The translations under genes and the position numbers were made by a program. Shown here piece by piece: positions 8,471 to 17,897 of a stretch of 64,000 nt of DNA. This stretch comes from Lentzea kentuckyensis. Lineage in GTDB: Bacteria; Actinomycetota; Actinomycetes; Mycobacteriales; Pseudonocardiaceae. How positions within the stretch are numbered: position 1 is the first letter of the stretch; the number at the start of each line of letters is the position of its first letter. The notes under the pieces are model-generated. The model searched no databases. It saw only the letters and a program-made list of their open reading frames with translations, and was not told the origin of the DNA. Location of the stretch: NCBI RefSeq assembly GCF_002150765.1, contig NZ_MUYM01000032.1, forward strand, positions 1 to 64,000, in the 5' to 3' direction.

Positions 8471-8662
8471 ATGCAAGCAACAGTTGGTGACAGGCTCCAC
8501 GTCCACAGCCGCTCCGTCGGACTCGAGGAGCGCCTGGGCGAGATCCTCGAAGTGCGCGGGAACGACGGTCAGCCGCCGTACCTGGTCCGGTTCAACGACG
8601 GCCACGAGGGCCTCGTCTTCCCCGGCCCCGACTGCATCGTCGAGCCGCGGGGCGGCATCTAG
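8471..8662 (+). CDS. DUF1918 domain protein
   Basis: 63 residues, matching the usual length of DUF1918 proteins: an N-terminal MQATVGDRLHVHSR, a central GEILEVRGNDGQPPYLVRF and the final DGHEGLVFPGPDC. The fold is a small beta barrel, SH3-like; the biochemical role is unknown. The ATG at 8471 has a GGAGGTG ribosome site ten bases upstream. Its stop codon overlaps, on the opposite strand, the stop of the phosphatase gene (the two TAG codons share two bases), so the two genes converge with no space for a terminator. Confidence 0.85.
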   Translation: MQATVGDRLHVHSRSVGLEERLGEILEVRGNDGQPPYLVRFNDGHEGLVFPGPDCIVEPRGGI

Positions 8663-9480
8663 CCGAGCACCGTCGCGATCAACTCCTCGGCGAGCTGAGG
8701 AGTCGCTGCCGCCACGCCTGACCACCGGTGGGTCAGGTCGGGCTCGAACGTGAACGGCCTCCCGTGCAGGTCGACCAGCACGCCACCCGCTGCGGGCACG
8801 GTGACCAGTGCCGTCGCCAGGTCCATGATCCGGTGCGTGTCGCTGCCCGGATCGATGAACGCGTCGACGGTGCCCTCGGCGACCAGCATGGTCTCCAGGC
8901 AGGTGGTGCACAGGACGCGGATGCGGTCGGCGCGGTTCGCGATGCGCAGCCACGCGTCCTGCGTGCCGGTCTTGGGGCGCATCAGACACACCGAAGCGCC
9001 GTCCAACGACGTGCGGCCGGTCGTGCGGAAGGGCGTCGGGACTCCTGCGCGCGCGTGCCACGCACGGCCCGTGTCGAACCATGTCGTCAACGCTTCGCGG
9101 GCCGTGCCGTCTTCCACGAGAGCGCCGGCGAAGCACGAGAGAGGAACGCCGAACGCGGCGTTCGCGGACCCGTCCACCGGGTCGATGACGAGGGTGATCG
9201 AGGAGCCGTTGTCGACGAACCCGGCTTCCTCGGACAGAAGATTCACGCGACTGCGGTGGATGGACTCCAAGATCGCGTCTTCAACGATGCGATCGACGCG
9301 CATCGTCGGTGTTCCGTCGGCGCCGTCCGCCACTTCTTCGCGGAGTTCGAGGCGCGTGTGCAACGAACGTGCACGCCCGTACGCCGCCGACGCCGCGCGA
9401 GCGGCATCGGCGAGCGCAGGGTGCACGTCGTCGGAGAGCTGTGGCTGGGGCACGTCCCATGGAATCCGCACGTGCCCCAC
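8659..9480 (-). CDS. Inositol monophosphatase family protein
   Basis: 273 residues from a GTG at 9480, 11 bases after mdh ends, so probably in one operon with it. Metal-binding motif A is IDPVDGSANAAFGVPLS (about 112-128), the expected DPhDGT/S form, preceded by LLSEEAGF (the Glu of the EE motif). The second motif is degenerate: DTHRIMDLATALV stands where WDxAAG is usual, with a G-G-V turn after it (AAGGVLVDL). It likely hydrolyses a sugar or inositol phosphate, or PAP-like nucleotides. The substrate is open. Conserved order of motifs makes the family assignment fairly firm. Confidence 0.8.
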   Translation of the reverse strand: MGHVRIPWDVPQPQLSDDVHPALADAARAASAAYGRARSLHTRLELREEVADGADGTPTMRVDRIVEDAILESIHRSRVNLLSEEAGFVDNGSSITLVIDPVDGSANAAFGVPLSCFAGALVEDGTAREALTTWFDTGRAWHARAGVPTPFRTTGRTSLDGASVCLMRPKTGTQDAWLRIANRADRIRVLCTTCLETMLVAEGTVDAFIDPGSDTHRIMDLATALVTVPAAGGVLVDLHGRPFTFEPDLTHRWSGVAAATPQLAEELIATVLG

Positions 9481-9491
9481 ATTGCCACGGA

Positions 9492-11149
<1,658 letters not shown>

Positions 11150-11164
<15 letters not shown>

Positions 11165-13915
11165 TCCCGTGATCTCCACGAGCACACCGTCCGCGACCAT
11201 CTCCTCGATCGCCTTCGGCAGCAGGTAGGCGGTTCCGCCGCCGGGCTGCTCGAACCACGGCACCGCCACCCCGCTCAGCACCTCGAGCGGGCGGCGCAAC
11301 CGGTACACGCGGTACGGGCGGTTGATCCACGACGGCACGAGGCTGCGTTCCGGGAACGGCGTGCCCGCCACGTAGACGAGGTTGCCCGTCTGGTCGCCGT
11401 AGCGGTCGACCTCGGTGCCCGCCGGCAGTTCGAACATCTGCTTGTGGCGGAACAACGTCAGCGGCGGCTCGCCCGCGAGCGGCGAGATCGGGAACTTCCG
11501 CTTCGACGGCTCCTCCTGCGCCACGGCTGCGGCGATCGGTGCCGGCGCGGGGGCCGGGACCTGCTGCGTCGGCGCGGGCGGAGGCGGTGCCTGCGGTGCG
11601 GGTGCCTGCTGGACCGGTGCCTGCTGGACCGGTGCCGCCTGCGGAGCCGGTGCCTGCGGGGCGGGCGGCTGTGCGGGTGGCGGCATCGGCGGGCGCTGCG
11701 GCGGCACAGGACGGCGCGGCTCCTCGCGGAAACCGTTGCTCATCGGCCGTTGCGGCGGTGGGGGCGGCGTACGCACGATCGTGCGGAAGTTGCCCAGCAC
11801 CAGCTTGCCGACCAGGTACGCCGACGCGTCCTCGACCTTGTCGAACCGCACGGGGCTCTTCGGGCCGTGGTCGAACCAGCACACCTCCCAGCTGTCGCCG
11901 TCGAGGCGCAGCGTCCAGGTGCGGTCGGCCGGCTCGCCGATCCGGTAGACGCCGTGCGGCACGCTGAGGTCGTCGAGCGCGCGGCGGGTGCCCGCCAGCT
12001 CGCGGTCCTCCTCCTGCGTGACCTGACGCGGCGGCTTCACCGGTTCCGGCTCTGGCTCCGGTTCCGGCTCCGGTTCGATCTCCGGCTCGTTGAACAGCGC
12101 CGCGTCGAACTGGGTCGTCTCCTCGACGTGAGTCGGAGCGGGCGCGGCGACGGGCAGCGGTGCGACCATCGCCGGCGAGGGCTCGGCGACGGGTTCGACG
12201 ACCTTCGGTGCGTCGAACTTCGACTCGAACTTGTTCTCGAAGTGCGGCTTCTGCTCGAACTGCGGCTCGAACCCCGCCGACTCGAAAGCGGCAGGCTCGA
12301 ACGGCTCCCGCTCGAACGACTCCCGCTCGAACGACGCGGTGGACTCGACCTCGTTCTCGGCCAGGTCGGGCTCGTCCTCGGCGACGGGGACGACCGGGTG
12401 TTCCTCGGTGACCTCGGACGGGCTCTCCTGGGGCTCGTCGAGGACCGGGCTCCACGCCATCGTGTCCTGCATGGCGTCGCGGGGGCGTTCCGCGGTCTCC
12501 GCGACGAGATGGTCCGTGCGCTCCTCCTCGCGGTGGTGCGTGAGGAGCTCCGGCTCGTCCGGCCCGGCGGTCGGGATCTCGGGTTCGTCGTCAACGTCCA
12601 CGACAGCTTGTTCGTCGCCGAGATCCATTTCGTTCGGTTCCTCGGCAACGACGTCGGGAACCGCGGCGACGACCGGCTCCGGCTGCTCGGTCTCGGACGG
12701 GTGCGGCGCGAAAAGGTCCATGCCCGCGCCGTACGTGTCGCGCAGACGCCGGTCGTCGACGTCGGGCACGCCGTCGGAGTCGAAGACCACCCGGTAGGGC
12801 GGGCCGTCGACGCCAGGAATCGGCACCGCGACCGTCGAGGCGATCTCCTCCGGCTCCCGCTCGGGCTCCGGCTCGACGTGCTGGATCTGCGGCGGGATCT
12901 GCTGGTGGATCTGCGGCTGCTCGGTCGTGACCTCGGCGGCCTGCGGCTCTGGCGTCAGCGGCTCGAAGTCGTACTCCTCGACCTCGGGCTCCGGCTCGTC
13001 GTCGAACTTCGGCGGCGTGACGTACTGCGTCTCGTCCGACTTCGGTTCCGGCTCGGGCACGGGTTCCGGCTCGGCCTGCGGCGGCGCCGGCACGACGGTT
13101 CCGGGCGGCGCGGCCGGTGCGCCGAGGCTCGCGGCGGCGGCGAGCCGGGACTCCTCGGTCACGTCGGGCATGTTGAAACCGGTGGAGCGGGCGCGTTCGA
13201 CCAGCTCCAGCTCAGGCGGCACGCCGTACTTGCGCAAGTAGTAGGAAACGCCCACGGGCCAGATCCACACGCCGTCCGTCTGGAACCCGGACGGCACCAC
13301 CTGCGGGGACTCGCGGTCCAGCAGGTCGGCGTCGAACCCGCGGCCGGCCACGGCGACCGGCGCGTTCGACAGGTACGCGAGCAGCGGCGCGACCTCGGGC
13401 TCCGGCACCGGCGGCCGGTTGACCGACGGACGGCCGCCGGGTCCGGCCCCGTCGAACACCCGGACCGTGCGGAACACCGGCGTCGGCGGGTTCAGCCGGC
13501 GGCGCAGCCAGTCCGGCACGTTCTCGTCGACGCGCGGGAAGAACCGCATCTCGTCGACGTACGCCTGCTGCGGAGGAGGCGTCTGCCAGCTCGGCTCGGC
13601 GCGGTCGAAGTCGAGGTTGTAGCTGGAGGGATGATCGAGCTGGTAACGGGCGTTCGTCCAGCTGCCCCTGCCCTCTCGGTGCATGCCCGCGCGCAGCCGG
13701 GCGAACAGGGAGGCCACGTCCTGCGGCACGGCCCACGAGTGCGAGGTGCCGTCCTGCAACCGCAGTTCGGCCTCCAGCTCGAAGTAACGGCCGGTGGCCC
13801 GGTACTGGGCGATGACGCTGCGCCAGTCCTCCGGTGCGGCCCGCATGAGAGTCAGGCCGATCTGCTTAACCAGAGCATCCTGCTCTGTAGGGTTCAACGG
13901 CTTCGGCTCGGACAC
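11150..13915 (-). CDS. Large protein with C-terminal TNT (NAD+ glycohydrolase-type) domain
   Basis: 921 residues. The last ~105 residues match the tuberculosis-necrotizing-toxin domain: [65 protein letters not shown], including the Gln-Pro-Gly-Gly-Gly turn seen in TNT. The first ~270 residues form a folded region ([33 protein letters not shown]). The middle (about 270-620) is Glu/Pro-rich and disordered. A second small domain (about 635-720, [30 protein letters not shown]) precedes a Pro/Gln/Ala linker. GTG start with GGGGAAG. I see no signal peptide, no transmembrane segment and no obvious immunity gene next to it. Activity is inferred from the family only. Confidence 0.8.
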
Positions 13916-14053
13916 GCCAACATCTTCCCCCGCAACTCGCCGGATCGCACACGTCCCCCGCCATTGCGCCGAACGGTGGAGGCCCGACCATAACGCGGTG
14001 CACGGGCCTGGTTAAAGCTGATCAAGAACACCCCTGTCTCGGCTGGAGGAGCA

Positions 14054-14974
14054 TTGTCGCGGTCCACGCAGGTGACCGGCGGTCTGCTGGCCGCGGTCGG
14101 TGGACTCGCCATCGCGGTCCAGGCGCGCGTGAACGGATCGCTCGCACAGTCGTTGCAGAACGGCCTGCTGGCGGGCTGGATCTCGTTCGCAGGCGGATGG
14201 TTGGTGCTGCTGGTGGTCGTCCTGTCGCGACAGTCCGGACGGGACGGATTGCGCCGGCTGCGCGACGCGCTGCGGCACCGGCGGATCCGGTGGTGGGAGT
14301 GCGTCGGTGGCATCAGCGGCGCGGTGCTGGTCGGTTCGCAGGGGCTCGCGGTCGCGACCATCGGTGTGGCGGTGTTCACGGTCGCGGTGGTGATCGGACA
14401 GGTCGTGAGCAGCATGGTGATCGACCGACTCGGGGTCGGGCCGGGCGGGTCGAAACCGTTCACAACCACTCGTGTCGCTGGAGCCGTCGTCGGTGTTATC
14501 GCGGTCACGGTCGCCGTGTCGCACCAGTTCACGTCGCCCAGCGGGTTGTGGCTCGCGGTGCTGCCGTTGGTCGCGGGTCTGCTGATGGGCTGGCAGCAGG
14601 CGGTGAACGGGCTGGTGCGCGAGGCCGCGGTCCACTCGATGGCGACGATCCTGGTGAACTTCACCGTGGGCACGGCGGCGTTGTCACTGGTCAACCTGGT
14701 GGCGTGGGGTGGAGTGCCGGGCACCTTCACCTCGCACTGGTGGCTCTACCTCGGCGGGCTGATCGGCATCGTCGGGGTGGGCGGAGCGATCGTCTCCGTG
14801 CGGTTCATCGGTGTGCTGATGGTCGGGTTGTGCGGCGTGAGCGGGCAGCTCGTCGGGGCCGTGCTGCTGGACGCGGTGAGCGGGCGTCTGGCGTTGCCGA
14901 CCGTGATAGGTGTGGTGCTGACGCTGGTGTCGGTCGGCATCGCGGCGCTGCCCAATGGGAGGATGAAGACGTGA
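14054..14974 (+). CDS. DMT-superfamily transporter, YdcZ/DUF606 type
   Basis: 306 residues, ten predicted membrane segments in two similar halves (each starting [20 protein letters not shown] and [20 protein letters not shown]), the arrangement of DUF606/YdcZ tandem-domain proteins. These belong to the drug/metabolite transporter superfamily; the substrate is unknown. TTG start at 14054 with CTGGAGGAG just upstream. The stop overlaps the folD start as GTGA, so the two are co-translated. The gene is divergent from the TNT-domain gene with a 138-base gap in which I see no clear promoter. Confidence 0.85.
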   Translation: MSRSTQVTGGLLAAVGGLAIAVQARVNGSLAQSLQNGLLAGWISFAGGWLVLLVVVLSRQSGRDGLRRLRDALRHRRIRWWECVGGISGAVLVGSQGLAVATIGVAVFTVAVVIGQVVSSMVIDRLGVGPGGSKPFTTTRVAGAVVGVIAVTVAVSHQFTSPSGLWLAVLPLVAGLLMGWQQAVNGLVREAAVHSMATILVNFTVGTAALSLVNLVAWGGVPGTFTSHWWLYLGGLIGIVGVGGAIVSVRFIGVLMVGLCGVSGQLVGAVLLDAVSGRLALPTVIGVVLTLVSVGIAALPNGRMKT

Positions 14975-15819
14975 CTGCGACGCTGCTCAACGGCAACGAA
15001 ACCCGGAACGCGCTGTTCGAGGACCTCAAGGCGCGGGTCGCCGCGCTGCCGGTCTCGGTCGGTCTGGCCACCGTGCTGGTCGGCGACGACCCCGGCTCGC
15101 ACTCGTACGTCAAGGGCAAGCACCGGGCGTGCGAGAAGGTCGGCATCAAGTCGATCCGCCGCGACCTGCCCGAGGAGACCACGCAGGAGGAGCTGGAGGC
15201 CGTCATCGACGAGCTGAACGCGAACCCCGAGGTCACCGCCTACATCGTGCAGCTCCCGCTGCCCAAGCACCTCAACGCGAACGCGATCCTGGAGCGGATC
15301 GACCCGCGCAAGGACGGCGACGGCCTGCACCCGGTCAACCTGGGCAAGCTGGTGCTCGGTGAGGACGCCGCGCTGCCCGCCACCCCGCGCGGCATCGTGG
15401 AGCTGCTGCGCCGTTACGAGGTGCCGATCGCGGGCGCGAACGTCACGGTCGTCGGCCGCGGTGTCACCGTCGGCCGCCCGATCGGCCTGCTGCTGACCCG
15501 CCGCTCCGAGAACGCCACCGTGACGCTGTGCCACACCGGCACCAAGGACCTCGCGGCCGAGGTGCGCCGGGCGGACATCGTGATCGCCGGTGCCGGCAGC
15601 CCCGGCCTGATCACCGCGGACATGGTCAAGCCGGGCGCGGCCGTGGTCGACGTCGGCATCACCCGCACCGAGGCCGGCCTCGTCGGCGACGTGGCTCCCG
15701 AGGTCCGCGAGGTCGCGGGCTGGCTCGCGCCGATCCCCGGTGGCGCCGGCCCGATGACCGTCGCGATGCTGCTGACCAACACCGTCGAAGCCGCCGAGCG
15801 CGCCCATGCAGCGGTCTGA
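14971..15819 (+). CDS. folD: Bifunctional methylene-THF dehydrogenase/methenyl-THF cyclohydrolase
   Basis: 282 residues, standard FolD length. Tyr-Lys pair of the active site in [16 protein letters not shown]; folate-site [10 protein letters not shown] and [14 protein letters not shown] Rossmann loop [17 protein letters not shown]-terminal [18 protein letters not shown]. It converts 5,10-methylene-THF to 10-formyl-THF in one-carbon metabolism. GTG start overlaps the upstream transporter stop; the next gene begins inside its last codons. Confidence 0.97.
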   Translation: MTATLLNGNETRNALFEDLKARVAALPVSVGLATVLVGDDPGSHSYVKGKHRACEKVGIKSIRRDLPEETTQEELEAVIDELNANPEVTAYIVQLPLPKHLNANAILERIDPRKDGDGLHPVNLGKLVLGEDAALPATPRGIVELLRRYEVPIAGANVTVVGRGVTVGRPIGLLLTRRSENATVTLCHTGTKDLAAEVRRADIVIAGAGSPGLITADMVKPGAAVVDVGITRTEAGLVGDVAPEVREVAGWLAPIPGGAGPMTVAMLLTNTVEAAERAHAAV

Positions 15820-16126
15820 CGCGCAGGCGCTCATGGGCGAACAGCGCTGGCGGTCCGGCCCCGGCAAGCACCTGCCGTTCGCGCTGGTGCTCGGGGTCAG
15901 CGCGCTCGGGCTGGTGCGGATCTTCCAGTACCACTGGCGGCAGGGCGCGGTCCTGCTGGGCGTGTCGCTGCTGGTCGCCGCCGTGCTGCGGATCCTGGTG
16001 AGCGACGAGCAGGCGGGTCTGATCAAGATCCGCGGCCGCGGCATGGACGCGTTCCTGTACTCGACCCTGGGCATCGTGGTGATCGCCGTGGCGTTGACGA
16101 TCACCGGCGGTCCGCTCAGCCGATAG
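15806..16126 (+). CDS. DUF3017 membrane protein
   Basis: 106 residues with three hydrophobic segments ([52 protein letters not shown]) and the conserved [15 protein letters not shown] loop typical of DUF3017, a family regularly encoded next to folD in actinobacteria. Function unknown. ATG at 15806 overlaps the folD end by 14 bases. It converges with the tetR-type gene and their 3' ends overlap by 11 bases. Confidence 0.85.
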   Translation: MQRSDAQALMGEQRWRSGPGKHLPFALVLGVSALGLVRIFQYHWRQGAVLLGVSLLVAAVLRILVSDEQAGLIKIRGRGMDAFLYSTLGIVVIAVALTITGGPLSR

Positions 16127-16685
16127 CGCGGTCGACGAGGACCTCGATGAGCTCGTCGAGGTCCATCGCCGCCGCCACGTCCGGCAACGTCAGCCGTTCG
16201 TAGATCAACCCCGTCATCGCGAAGTACAGGAGGACGACGGTCATCCGGTCGCCGGGCAGCTTCGCGTCCTCGTTGAACGCGATGTTGAAGTCGAGGTTGG
16301 CGGTGAACGTCTTCGTGAGCGCCGTCCGCAGCTCCGGGCGCCGCGTGGCTTCGAGCCGCAGCTCCATCATCGCGAGATAGCAGACCTTGTCGGCGTCCGC
16401 CCGCTTGATGATGTCGTGCATGAACTTCACGCTCAGCGACTTGTCCCTGGGCAGCGCGAGCGACTCCGCGATCGACTCGTCCGACGGTGTGAGCCGCTCA
16501 GTCACCCTGATCGCGACCTCGGACATCAGCTCGTCGCGGTTGACGAAGTAGTTCGACGCCGTGCCCGCCGGCACCTCCGCCTTCGCGTCGATCGCGCGGT
16601 AGGTCAGCCCCCGCGCACCCTCCTCGGCCAGGACGTCGACCGCCGCGTCCAACAGAGCAGTTCGCCGTACAACGTTGCGGACCAC
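16116..16685 (-). CDS. TetR-family transcriptional regulator
   Basis: 189 residues. N-terminal helix-turn-helix: RTALLDAAVDVLAEEGARGLTYRAIDAKAEVPAGTASNYFVNRDELM (8-53), the classic TetR pattern ending in YFxxRDEL. The remaining helical domain should bind a ligand and dimerise. GTG at 16685 with an AAGGAGG ribosome site four bases before it. It is divergent from a DHFR-like gene. The 70-base gap holds inverted repeats centred between them, so it most likely represses that gene and itself. The ligand is unknown. Confidence 0.9.
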   Translation of the reverse strand: MVRNVVRRTALLDAAVDVLAEEGARGLTYRAIDAKAEVPAGTASNYFVNRDELMSEVAIRVTERLTPSDESIAESLALPRDKSLSVKFMHDIIKRADADKVCYLAMMELRLEATRRPELRTALTKTFTANLDFNIAFNEDAKLPGDRMTVVLLYFAMTGLIYERLTLPDVAAAMDLDELIEVLVDRAIG

Positions 16686-16694
16686 GATGCCTCC

Positions 16695-16740
16695 TTGACA
16701 ACCACTACAGCCATAGTACTACAGTTGTCGTGGTTGAACG
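16695..16740. promoter_or_regulatory. Shared operator/promoter region between tetR-type and DHFR-like genes
   Basis: Nested dyads lie between the divergent genes: CAACCAC at 16699-16705 pairs with GTGGTTG at 16730-16736, and ACAAC at 16698-16702 with GTTGT at 16724-16728. A direct repeat ACTACAG (16704-16710 and 16718-16724) sits between the arms. A TTGACA hexamer at 16695-16700 is a good -35 for the rightward gene, with a poor -10 around 16718. The arrangement fits a TetR dimer site. The exact operator is inferred. Confidence 0.55.
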
Positions 16741-16758
16741 ACTGAGGGGATGATCGCT

Positions 16759-17328
16759 TTGCGAAAGCTCGTTTACTACGTGGCAGTGACACTCGACGGG
16801 TACATCGCGGCCGAGGACGGGACCTTCGACGGGTTCGTCTTCGAGGGCGACCACATGGCCGGCATCAACGCCGAGTACTGGGACACGCTGCCGACCCAGT
16901 TCCGGGAACCGTTCGGCTTCTCGGGCAAGCCGAACCGGAACTTCGACACGGTGCTGATGGGCCGCCACACCTACCAGGTCCCGGGCGGGCTGCCCTCGCC
17001 CTACGCACACCTGCGGCAGTTCGTCGTGTCGTCGTCGCTGACCGGCACCCCGGACGACGTCGAGGTGATCCGCGAGGACGTGGCCGGCCGGGTGCGGGCA
17101 CTGAAGGAAGAGGACGGCCTCGACATCTGGCTGTGCGGCGGCGGCAAGCTGGCCGCCGCCCTGCTGCCGCAGATCGACAAGCTGCTGCTCAAGATCCACC
17201 CGGTGGTGTTCGGGCGCGGTGTCCCGTTGTTCGACGGGAAGTCCGACATCACCCGGTTCCAGCGCACCGATGCGCGCCTGTTCGAGAGCGGAGTTTCGTT
17301 CCTGACTTTCGAACGAGTTCAGAAATAA
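16759..17328 (+). CDS. Dihydrofolate-reductase-like (RibD C-terminal domain) protein
   Basis: 189 residues. N-terminal KLVYYVAVTLDGYIAAEDGTFDGF and NFDTVLMGRHTYQ, central LRQFVVSSSL, and LDIWLCGGGKLAAALLPQIDKLLLKIHPVVFGRGVPLF are the signatures of the RibD-C/DHFR-like reductase family common in actinobacteria. It probably binds NADPH. The true substrate is unknown, and these proteins are not usually the housekeeping DHFR. I prefer the TTG at 16759 because GAGGGG then sits about nine bases upstream; the ATG at 16750 would overlap that site. Confidence 0.8.
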   Translation: MRKLVYYVAVTLDGYIAAEDGTFDGFVFEGDHMAGINAEYWDTLPTQFREPFGFSGKPNRNFDTVLMGRHTYQVPGGLPSPYAHLRQFVVSSSLTGTPDDVEVIREDVAGRVRALKEEDGLDIWLCGGGKLAAALLPQIDKLLLKIHPVVFGRGVPLFDGKSDITRFQRTDARLFESGVSFLTFERVQK

Positions 17329-17331
17329 TGA

Positions 17332-17361
17332 TTGACGGCGAGCACTGACCGCCGCAATACT
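17332..17361 (+). promoter_or_regulatory. Candidate promoter for the small ORF / tRNA cluster
   Basis: TTGACG at 17332-17337 (five of six -35 bases), an 18-base spacer, then AATACT at 17356-17361 (four of six -10 bases). A start near 17367 would leave a short leader before the AAGGGGA ribosome site of the small ORF. It begins just after the stop of the DHFR-like gene. Assigned by consensus match only. Confidence 0.4.
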
Positions 17362-17392
17362 TGTGCCACACACGAAGCGTAAGGGGAACGTC

Positions 17393-17482
17393 ATGGTCGG
17401 CATGCAGACTCGGGAGCGGCGCTTCAGCGCTGTCCTGTGCGTGCGACCGTCACGACCGTTCTTGCAGGTGAGCTCCTTGTAG
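17393..17482 (+). CDS. Candidate 29-residue leader ORF upstream of the tRNA cluster
   Basis: ATG at 17393 follows AAGGGGA with six bases between. The peptide (MVGMQTRERRFSA...) holds five Arg (codons CGG, CGG, CGC, CGA, CGA) and two Pro codons (CCG, CCG). It stops 24 bases before a strong terminator hairpin, and two tRNA-Arg genes and one tRNA-Pro gene come next. The last codons contain GCTCCTT (17472-17478), which can pair with AGGGAGC (17504-17510), overlapping the terminator's left arm. This looks like a ribosome-controlled attenuator. There is no homology evidence, and it could be a chance ORF. Confidence 0.4.
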   Translation: MVGMQTRERRFSAVLCVRPSRPFLQVSSL

Positions 17483-17506
17483 TGGCATGACATCAGGCCA
17501 CTCAGG

Positions 17507-17549
17507 GAGCCGCCCCGCCGGGAAACCGACAGGGCGGCTCTCTTTATTT
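17507..17549 (+). terminator. Rho-independent terminator or attenuator before the tRNA cluster
   Basis: GAGCCGCCC at 17507-17515 pairs perfectly with GGGCGGCTC at 17532-17540 and is followed by TCTCTTTATTT, a good U-tract for a high-GC genome. It lies 24 bases after the small ORF and 18 bases before the first tRNA. The tRNAs therefore either have a promoter in the short AT-rich stretch after it or are reached only by read-through. Confidence 0.8.
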
Positions 17550-17566
17550 GTTGTGCATTTAAATTT

Positions 17567-17638
17567 GCCCTTGTAGCTCAATGGAGAGAGTGCGGCGCTA
17601 CGAACGCCGAGATTCAGGTTCGACTCCTGGCAGGGGTA
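17567..17638 (+). tRNA. tRNA-Arg (anticodon ACG), divergent
   Basis: 72 bases folding as a cloverleaf: acceptor GCCCTTG/CAGGGGT with two G-U pairs, D stem GCTC/GAGT, anticodon stem CGGCG/CGCCG around loop CTACGAA (anticodon ACG, to be read as ICG after deamination), T stem TCAGG/CCTGG with loop TTCGACT. Discriminator A; no encoded CCA (ACT follows). It reads CGU, CGC and CGA. The body differs from the usual actinobacterial tRNA-Arg, hinting at an acquired tRNA. Confidence 0.75.
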
Positions 17639-17642
17639 CTGA

Positions 17643-17714
17643 CGGGTGCGAGGGAGACGGCAACCCACCTCATTTGGGATGAGGACACACCGCGTTCGAC
17701 TCGCGGGCATCCGA
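17643..17714 (+). tRNA. tRNA-Pro (anticodon TGG), divergent
   Basis: Acceptor CGGGTGC/GCATCCG (one G-U), D stem reduced to GGG/CCC, anticodon stem CCTCA/TGAGG around loop TTTGGGA (anticodon TGG with G37, typical of proline tRNAs), T stem CCGCG/CGCGG with loop TTCGACT, discriminator A, no CCA encoded. It starts four bases after the previous tRNA, so they share a transcript. Confidence 0.7.
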
Positions 17715-17732
17715 CGAAAAGGCTCAACCGGC

Positions 17733-17804
17733 ACCCCCGTGGTCCAACGGACACGACACCGGCGTCCGAAGCCGGAAACGCAGGTTCGACTCCTGCCGGG
17801 GGTA
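17733..17804 (+). tRNA. tRNA-Arg (anticodon CCG), divergent
   Basis: Perfect acceptor ACCCCCG/CGGGGGT, D stem GTC/GAC with a GG-containing loop, anticodon stem CCGGC/GCCGG around loop GTCCGAA (anticodon CCG), T stem GCAGG/CCTGC with loop TTCGACT, discriminator A. No CCA is encoded; ACT follows, as in the first tRNA of the cluster. It reads CGG. A purine at position 32 is uncommon. Confidence 0.7.
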
Positions 17805-17816
17805 CTGCTCCACCGA

Positions 17817-17888
17817 TCCTCTGAGGTGCTGGCGGCAGCACGCCCGACTGTTACGCGGGAGGACCAGGTTCGAGTCCTGGCAGAGGAA
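17817..17888 (+). tRNA. tRNA-Asn (anticodon GTT), divergent
   Basis: Acceptor TCCTCTG/CAGAGGA, D stem GTGC/GCAC, anticodon stem CCCGA/GCGGG with one mismatch at the loop end, loop CTGTTAC (anticodon GTT), T stem CCAGG/CCTGG with loop TTCGAGT, discriminator A. The 3' part from 17854 on is duplicated at 19175-19211. The mismatch and C38 suggest relaxed selection or an acquired tRNA. Confidence 0.65.
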
Positions 17889-17890
17889 CT
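17854..17890 (+). repeat. Direct repeat copy A: 3' part of tRNA-Asn (att-like)
   Basis: This 37-base segment covers the tRNA-Asn anticodon-stem 3' strand, T arm and acceptor end. It recurs at 19175-19211 with a single mismatch (17884 A versus 19205 G). Duplicated tRNA 3' ends are the usual footprint of site-specific integration. No integrase gene is present between the copies. Confidence 0.75.
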
Positions 17891-17897
17891 GTCCGGA

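Noticed and set aside
11444..13993. 849-codon open frame opposite the TNT-domain gene
   Set aside because: Arg/Leu-rich antisense frame produced by third-position GC of the real gene; no ribosome site and no protein-like motifs.
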